A stretch of DNA of 64,000 nt from Acetobacterium woodii DSM 1030 (GTDB lineage: Bacteria; Bacillota; Clostridia; Eubacteriales; Eubacteriaceae). Numbering within the stretch: position 1 is the first letter of the stretch; every line of letters begins with the position of its first letter. The stretch covers positions 3,585,732 to 3,649,731 of the forward strand of contig NC_016894.1 of assembly GCF_000247605.1 (NCBI RefSeq), in the 5' to 3' direction. The notes below the pieces were generated by a model. The model was given only the letters and a program-made list of their open reading frames with translations. It was not told where the DNA came from and made no database searches. The position numbers and the translations under genes are program-made. Of this stretch, positions 60,183 through 64,000 are shown piece after piece.

Positions 60183-60503
60183 ATGACAAATATTTTAGTG
60201 CTCGAAGATGATAATGAAATCAACCAGCTATTATGTGACATTCTAAGTGAAAATCAGTATCACTGTGTATCGGAATATTCTGGCAAACACGCTTATGAAA
60301 CGTTGAGAAATAAAAGCTTTGATATGATCCTGCTGGATTTAATGCTTCCTGAACTTCCGGGCGAAGAATTGCTTGTAAACCTTCGTCGATTCTCTAAAGT
60401 GCCGGTTATTATCATCTCTGCCAAAGATGAAATGAGCGTAAAGGTCGATATGCTCCGGGCTGGCGCCGACGATTACATTATAAAACCGTTCGATAACAAA
60501 TAA
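60183..60503 (+). CDS. Orphan response-regulator receiver domain
   Basis: 106 aa from ATG 60183. Receiver fold with acidic pocket (LEDDNEI), phosphoacceptor Asp (MILLDLMLPELPG, about residue 51), Thr/Ser switch (IIISAKDE) and conserved Lys (YIIKPF). It ends six residues after KPF, with no DNA-binding domain, and is followed at once by a terminator. It is either a truncated OmpR-type regulator or a stand-alone CheY-like protein; the OmpR-like ALPG/RRFSKVPVI features favour truncation. Confidence 0.8.
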   Translation: MTNILVLEDDNEINQLLCDILSENQYHCVSEYSGKHAYETLRNKSFDMILLDLMLPELPGEELLVNLRRFSKVPVIIISAKDEMSVKVDMLRAGADDYIIKPFDNK

Positions 60504-60543
60504 GCCTGCTTTGACAAGATCAAAAGATCTTAACAAAGCAGGC
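60504..60543. terminator. Terminator after the orphan receiver
   Basis: Stem GCCTGCTTTG/CAAAGCAGGC with an inner GATC-rich loop; TTAACAATTTTAT follows. Confidence 0.82.
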
Positions 60544-60601
60544 TTAACAATTTTATAATAATTAAAAACAAATGGTTTATTTCAGCCGCTTCAAACTTTT
60601 T

Positions 60602-61342
60602 CTATTTATCGTTTTTAAAACCCTGATCTTTTAAAACCGGGTATACTTTAGGATAATATACCATCTGATAGATATTTGATGTCGCTTTGCTCCAGTTGCC
60701 TTCCTGTTCCCGTCCGATTTCCTTTAAATAGTCTTTCATCTGTTCATCATATTCATCGATGGTTTTTCTTAAGCCTTCGGTGTGATAGGTTTCATCATGT
60801 CTAAAGGTATTTAAGGGTAATCTTGGTTTCTGATGAGAATGATCGCTCGGATAACCCATTGCCAGTCCAGCCATCGGGAATGTATACTGAGGTAAATCCA
60901 GCAGGGTGATCATTTCATCCGGGCTTCTTCGGATTCCACCAATTGGTACGATTCCCAATCCTAAAGATTCTGCCGCAATAATCGCCGCTCCTAAGTTTAT
61001 TCCCACATCCACAGCGCCTGCTAAAATACCTTCGACACTTTCATGGGCAATTTGCTGGCGATCATTTTTTTGTGCCGCCAAGTCGGTCTTGTAAAAGTCC
61101 GCAATAAAGACCAAAAACACCGGCGCGTCATCAATCCATTTTTGACCACCTGCCAGTTTGGCGATTTCAGCTTTTTTTACTTTATCTTTAACCACAATCA
61201 CTGATGTTTGCTGACCATTAATTGAATTAGGCATAGCTTGTGCTGATTTGAGAATTTCGTTAATCGTTTCTTCGCTGATTTCTTGATCAAGAAAATTTCG
61301 GATTGACCGATGATCTTGAATTTTTCGAATTGTTTCGTTCAT
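60602..61342 (-). CDS. Nitroreductase-family FMN oxidoreductase (NfsA-like)
   Basis: 246 aa. IRKIQDHRSIRNFLDQEIS (FMN phosphate contact), AQAMPNSINGQQTSVIVVKD, and C-terminal GLAMGYP... match NADPH-dependent nitro/flavin reductases of the NfsA/FRP type. GGAGGCATCATC before ATG. Followed upstream by a DUF1304-like gene 28 nt away, likely same operon. Confidence 0.9.
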   Translation of the reverse strand: MNETIRKIQDHRSIRNFLDQEISEETINEILKSAQAMPNSINGQQTSVIVVKDKVKKAEIAKLAGGQKWIDDAPVFLVFIADFYKTDLAAQKNDRQQIAHESVEGILAGAVDVGINLGAAIIAAESLGLGIVPIGGIRRSPDEMITLLDLPQYTFPMAGLAMGYPSDHSHQKPRLPLNTFRHDETYHTEGLRKTIDEYDEQMKDYLKEIGREQEGNWSKATSNIYQMVYYPKVYPVLKDQGFKNDK

Positions 61343-61370
61343 GATGATGCCTCCTATTTATCGTTTATAT

Positions 61371-61736
61371 TTATTTTACAATCATTAAAATGAGTAGTAC
61401 TAGAATAGCCGGCAATGCCTGTTTAAAAAAGATCGATCGCGATGATGTTAACGCCCCGTAGATACCGGCAATAATAACACAGCTTAAAAAGAATGTTGCG
61501 ATCGCTGATGCCCAAACAGCCGTTGAAATGGTCACCGACCAGATCAGTCCAGCGGCCAGAAAACCATTATACAAACCCTGATTTGCCGCCATTCCCTTTG
61601 TTTTTTCAAGAAAATCAGCATCTAATTGCGGAAAAAATTTCTCGCCTTTTTTCGTCCAGGCAAACATTTCAATCCACAAAATAAATAGGTGCTCTGCCGC
61701 TATTAAACTAACTAAAATTTTTATTAGTAATGACAT
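61371..61736 (-). CDS. DUF1304 membrane protein
   Basis: 121 aa with four transmembrane segments; HLFILWIEMFAW...FFPQLDADFLEKTKGMAANQGLYNGFLAAGLIW is the DUF1304 signature. Role unknown. GGAGGAGAAGG before ATG. Operon with the nitroreductase. Confidence 0.87.
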   Translation of the reverse strand: MSLLIKILVSLIAAEHLFILWIEMFAWTKKGEKFFPQLDADFLEKTKGMAANQGLYNGFLAAGLIWSVTISTAVWASAIATFFLSCVIIAGIYGALTSSRSIFFKQALPAILVLLILMIVK

Positions 61737-61766
61737 TTTCCTTCTCCTCCCATTTTAAAATCGCCT

Positions 61767-61935
61767 AGGTAATTGCAAAAGTGCCATGAGCTTTGGGCCC
61801 AGTTTCGCACGAAACAATTTCTACACTGTACGGCGGACAGTTCGATGAACTGTTCGCCTACACGTTACGAAATCGTTTGTGGAAACTGCACCCAAAGCAA
61901 CCGTTGTTCGATGTTTTTTAATTTCGCAATTACTT
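61767..61935. repeat. MITE-A, copy 2 (169 bp, inverted relative to copy 1)
   Basis: AGGTAATTGC/GCAATTACTT ends and the shared inner sequence including GGCGGACAGTTC/GAACTGTTCGCC. It occupies much of the 61737-62140 gap; the rest has no gene. Confidence 0.88.
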
Positions 61936-62140
61936 ATAAAATCGCCGTAACGATTTAATCCTTTGCCGATGTCGAAAACCTTCTTTTCCAACATGATCGC
62001 TTTTATTGTTTGTACATACAAATATAGCATGTCTTTATATTTTTGTCAATTTACTTTTAGAGCTGCTCGGTTCCATTTTCGAATTATTAAAACACCACCA
62101 ATCAACCTCTTTATCCTATCCAAAACGACTATTTACTTAA

Positions 62141-62866
62141 TTAAACTAAAATCTGTCCTAAGAAATTTTGCAGCCGTTCATCTTTAGGGTGGTCAAAGAT
62201 TTCTTCCGGCGGCCCTTCTTCGGCTATTTGGCCTTCATTAATAAAAATAACCCGATCGGCAACTTCTTTGGCAAATCCCATTTCATGCGTAACAATAATC
62301 ATCGTTCGTCCTTCTTTAGCGAGATCGTTCATAACGCTCAATACTTCACCAACCAATTCTGGATCAAGTGCCGAAGTCGGTTCATCAAAAAGAATCACCT
62401 TCGGTTCCATCGCCAGCGATCTGGCAATCGCTACCCGTTGTTGCTGTCCGCCTGAAAGCATCGCCGGATACTCCTCCGCTTTATCAACTAAATTTACTTT
62501 TTCAAGTAGATCCATCGCCAAGATCTGCGCTTCTTTTTTATCCATTTTTTTAACTGTAATTGGTCCTTCCATGACATTTTGAATCACCGTCATGTGGGGA
62601 AATAAGTTAAACCGCTGGAATACCATCCCTACTTTTTGTCTGACTTGATTAATTTCTTTTTCTAAAACCAATTTCCCATCGATATAAATTTCACCTTCGT
62701 TTTTTTTCTCAAGAAAATTGATACACCGTAACAGCGTACTTTTACCCGATCCACTTGAGCCAATCAAACAAACCACTTCGCTTTCTTCGACGGTCAAATC
62801 AATACCTCTCAAGACTTCGAGATCACCAAAATATTTATGTAAATTTTTAATTCTAATCATGTCCAT
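62141..62866 (-). CDS. Amino-acid ABC transporter ATP-binding protein
   Basis: 241 aa from ATG 62866 (AGAGGTAAATG; other ATGs within 6 nt). Walker [72 protein letters not shown]. GlnQ-type. Last gene of a second polar amino-acid uptake operon that continues to the right edge. Confidence 0.95.
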   Translation of the reverse strand: MDMIRIKNLHKYFGDLEVLRGIDLTVEESEVVCLIGSSGSGKSTLLRCINFLEKKNEGEIYIDGKLVLEKEINQVRQKVGMVFQRFNLFPHMTVIQNVMEGPITVKKMDKKEAQILAMDLLEKVNLVDKAEEYPAMLSGGQQQRVAIARSLAMEPKVILFDEPTSALDPELVGEVLSVMNDLAKEGRTMIIVTHEMGFAKEVADRVIFINEGQIAEEGPPEEIFDHPKDERLQNFLGQILV

Positions 62867-62869
62867 CAT

Positions 62870-63559
62870 TTACCTCTCATTTACTTTCAATTTCAATTCG
62901 ACAATACTCAATAGTTTTGTCAACCCCATGGTAATAATCAAGTAATAAACACCAGCGGTGAAATAGATCGGAAAGACATTAAATGTGGCCGCACTAAACT
63001 GACGCGCCAGGAGCATGGTTTCGGTAATGGTAATAACACTGGCTAGCGATGAATCTTTAACCGCAATGATAAATTGATTACCTAAAGCTGGCACCGATCG
63101 TTTAAATGCCTGAGGCAAAACAACTCGCTTCATGGCCTGCCATTTAGTCATTCCGAGTGATCGCGCGGCCTCTCTTTGACCGTAATCAATGGATTCAATA
63201 GAGCCTCTGAATATTTCACTGATATAAGCCCCATTATGCAAGGCTAATGCAATAATGGCTGAAGGAAAACTGTCGATCATAATCCCCAGGCTGGGCAGCC
63301 CAAAGAAAATAAAATATAATTGGAGTAACAAGGGTGTACCCCGAACAATCGTAATATAAAAATTCATTAATTTTTTTAAAAACTTATATTTAGTCAGTTT
63401 TAATACCGCGACGATTAAGCCAATAAGCATTCCCAAAACAATGGAAAAAAAAGCCAATTCCAGGGTTAATTCAACCCCGGGAATAAATTTAGGTGCAAAT
63501 TCGAAAACAGTTTTAAAAAATTCAATCAATCCGTTTCCAAAATTCATTATCACATTCAT
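62870..63559 (-). CDS. Amino-acid ABC transporter permease
   Basis: 229 aa from ATG 63559 (GGAGGGATCTT); five transmembrane segments and EAA loop REAARSLGMTKWQAMKRVVLPQA. Single permease, so the transporter is probably a homodimeric channel, unlike the two-permease operon at 47231. Confidence 0.94.
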   Translation of the reverse strand: MNVIMNFGNGLIEFFKTVFEFAPKFIPGVELTLELAFFSIVLGMLIGLIVAVLKLTKYKFLKKLMNFYITIVRGTPLLLQLYFIFFGLPSLGIMIDSFPSAIIALALHNGAYISEIFRGSIESIDYGQREAARSLGMTKWQAMKRVVLPQAFKRSVPALGNQFIIAVKDSSLASVITITETMLLARQFSAATFNVFPIYFTAGVYYLIITMGLTKLLSIVELKLKVNER

Positions 63560-63682
63560 AAGATCCCTCCGATTCATTTACGTTAATAAATAAAATGATG
63601 ACATCAGTATCGTCTCTGCGAGAAAATACTGATGTCACAGTTTTTTCAATATAATTTTTTAGAAATTTTTGTCAAAAACAAG

Positions 63683-63718
63683 TTCAGACAGCCATTTGGG
63701 CTGTCTGAATAAAACATC
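63683..63718 (-). terminator. Hairpin between binding-protein and permease genes
   Basis: Stem TTCAGACAGCC/GGCTGTCTGAA, 5-nt loop, on the 3' side of the binding-protein gene with weak T-run; probably an attenuator or mRNA-stabilising stem giving more binding protein than permease. A second inverted repeat (ACATCAGTAT/ATACTGATGT) lies at 63601-63636. Confidence 0.65.
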
Positions 63719-64000
63719 CTATTTTTCGAGAATATTCATTCCAAACCAACGGTTACTGATTTCTGCATAAGTACCATCTTCAATGATTGCCGCCAAAGCA
63801 GCATTTACGGCCGCTAACAAATCAGTATCTTCCTGACGGATGGCAATAGCAATTTCTTCGGTATAAAGCAAATCGCCAACTGGTTCAATATCGACACCAT
63901 AATCAATTGGCGCCCGGGCACCAACTACCTTACTGGTTACCAAACCATCTGAACGGCCTTGAGCAACACTGTTAAAATTATCTACATCACTTTGAAATTG
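63719..64000 (-). CDS. Amino-acid ABC transporter substrate-binding protein (C-terminal part)
   Basis: The last 93 codons of a frame that runs off the window: QSDVDNFNSVAQGRSDG, then DIEPVGDLLYTEEIAIAIRQEDTDLLAAVNAALAAIIEDGTYAEISNRWFG, the typical SBP_bac_3 C-terminus (NxxLxxxxxDGTYxxIxxKWFG). Belongs with the permease and ATPase genes downstream. Confidence 0.92.
   Translation of the reverse strand, partial: QFQSDVDNFNSVAQGRSDGLVTSKVVGARAPIDYGVDIEPVGDLLYTEEIAIAIRQEDTDLLAAVNAALAAIIEDGTYAEISNRWFGMNILEK

Overview
The window looks like the chromosome of a low-GC, anaerobic Clostridia-type Firmicute. Old-yellow-enzyme/enoate-reductase-like flavoproteins with Fe-S cysteine motifs, an iron-sulfur flavodoxin, DUF2284 and DUF3795 cysteine-rich proteins, strong AGGAGG ribosome sites and a poly-HAMP chemoreceptor would suit an acetogen such as Acetobacterium/Eubacterium. 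The genus is inference; no rRNA or tRNA is present to confirm it.

Layout. (1) About 1-19.5 kb is the right part of a temperate siphovirus-type prophage. Reading leftwards on the minus strand from the immunity region: Cro-like regulator, an array of very small early genes, excisionase-like protein, replication genes (DnaD-like with internal iterons, DnaC-like loader), a C5-methyltransferase, a phage radical SAM protein, an ArpU-like late regulator, an internal tyrosine recombinase, HNH/P-loop protein, small and large terminase, and the first codons of a portal gene. On the plus strand are CI-like repressor, a membrane protein, ImmA protease with an SOS-like box, and the integrase. Between 11.1 and 16 kb the early minus operon carries about nine copies of one leader repeat. 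Several copies also hold a sigma-A promoter firing the other way, each driving a plus-strand accessory gene that converges on the next minus gene.

(2) 19.5-29.5 kb is a mixed island. It holds a two-gene candidate defence operon whose nucleotidyltransferase is split by a 1214-bp IS3-family element, integrase-arm-like repeats, DUF2284, an IS5-type transposase remnant, a YoeB/RelB-type toxin-antitoxin pair, a diguanylate cyclase and an MFS exporter. A 2.6-kb block is bracketed by a 74-bp promoter-containing direct repeat.

(3) 29.5-47 kb is chromosomal: cysteine hydrolase, flavodoxin, a large chemoreceptor, an OYE-family reductase with divergent TetR, a frameshifted AlbA_2 gene, an ECF sigma factor, and a PucR-type regulator divergent from an OYE reductase fused to an acetoacetate-decarboxylase-like domain plus an SDR. 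An Acb2/Tad1-like hairpin protein follows.

(4) 47-64 kb holds a complete polar amino-acid ABC operon and part of a second one, a second GGDEF protein, MutM, an ECF sigma/anti-sigma pair, two TetR regulators with palindromic operators, a GNAT enzyme, an alpha/beta hydrolase, a choloylglycine-hydrolase-family enzyme, an orphan receiver domain and a nitroreductase.

Two families of about 170-bp MITE-like repeats (A: 45302, 61767 and a fragment at 40693; B: 35197, 52592 and a fragment at 50331) lie between genes.

All functional calls come from reading motifs by eye; no database search was run.
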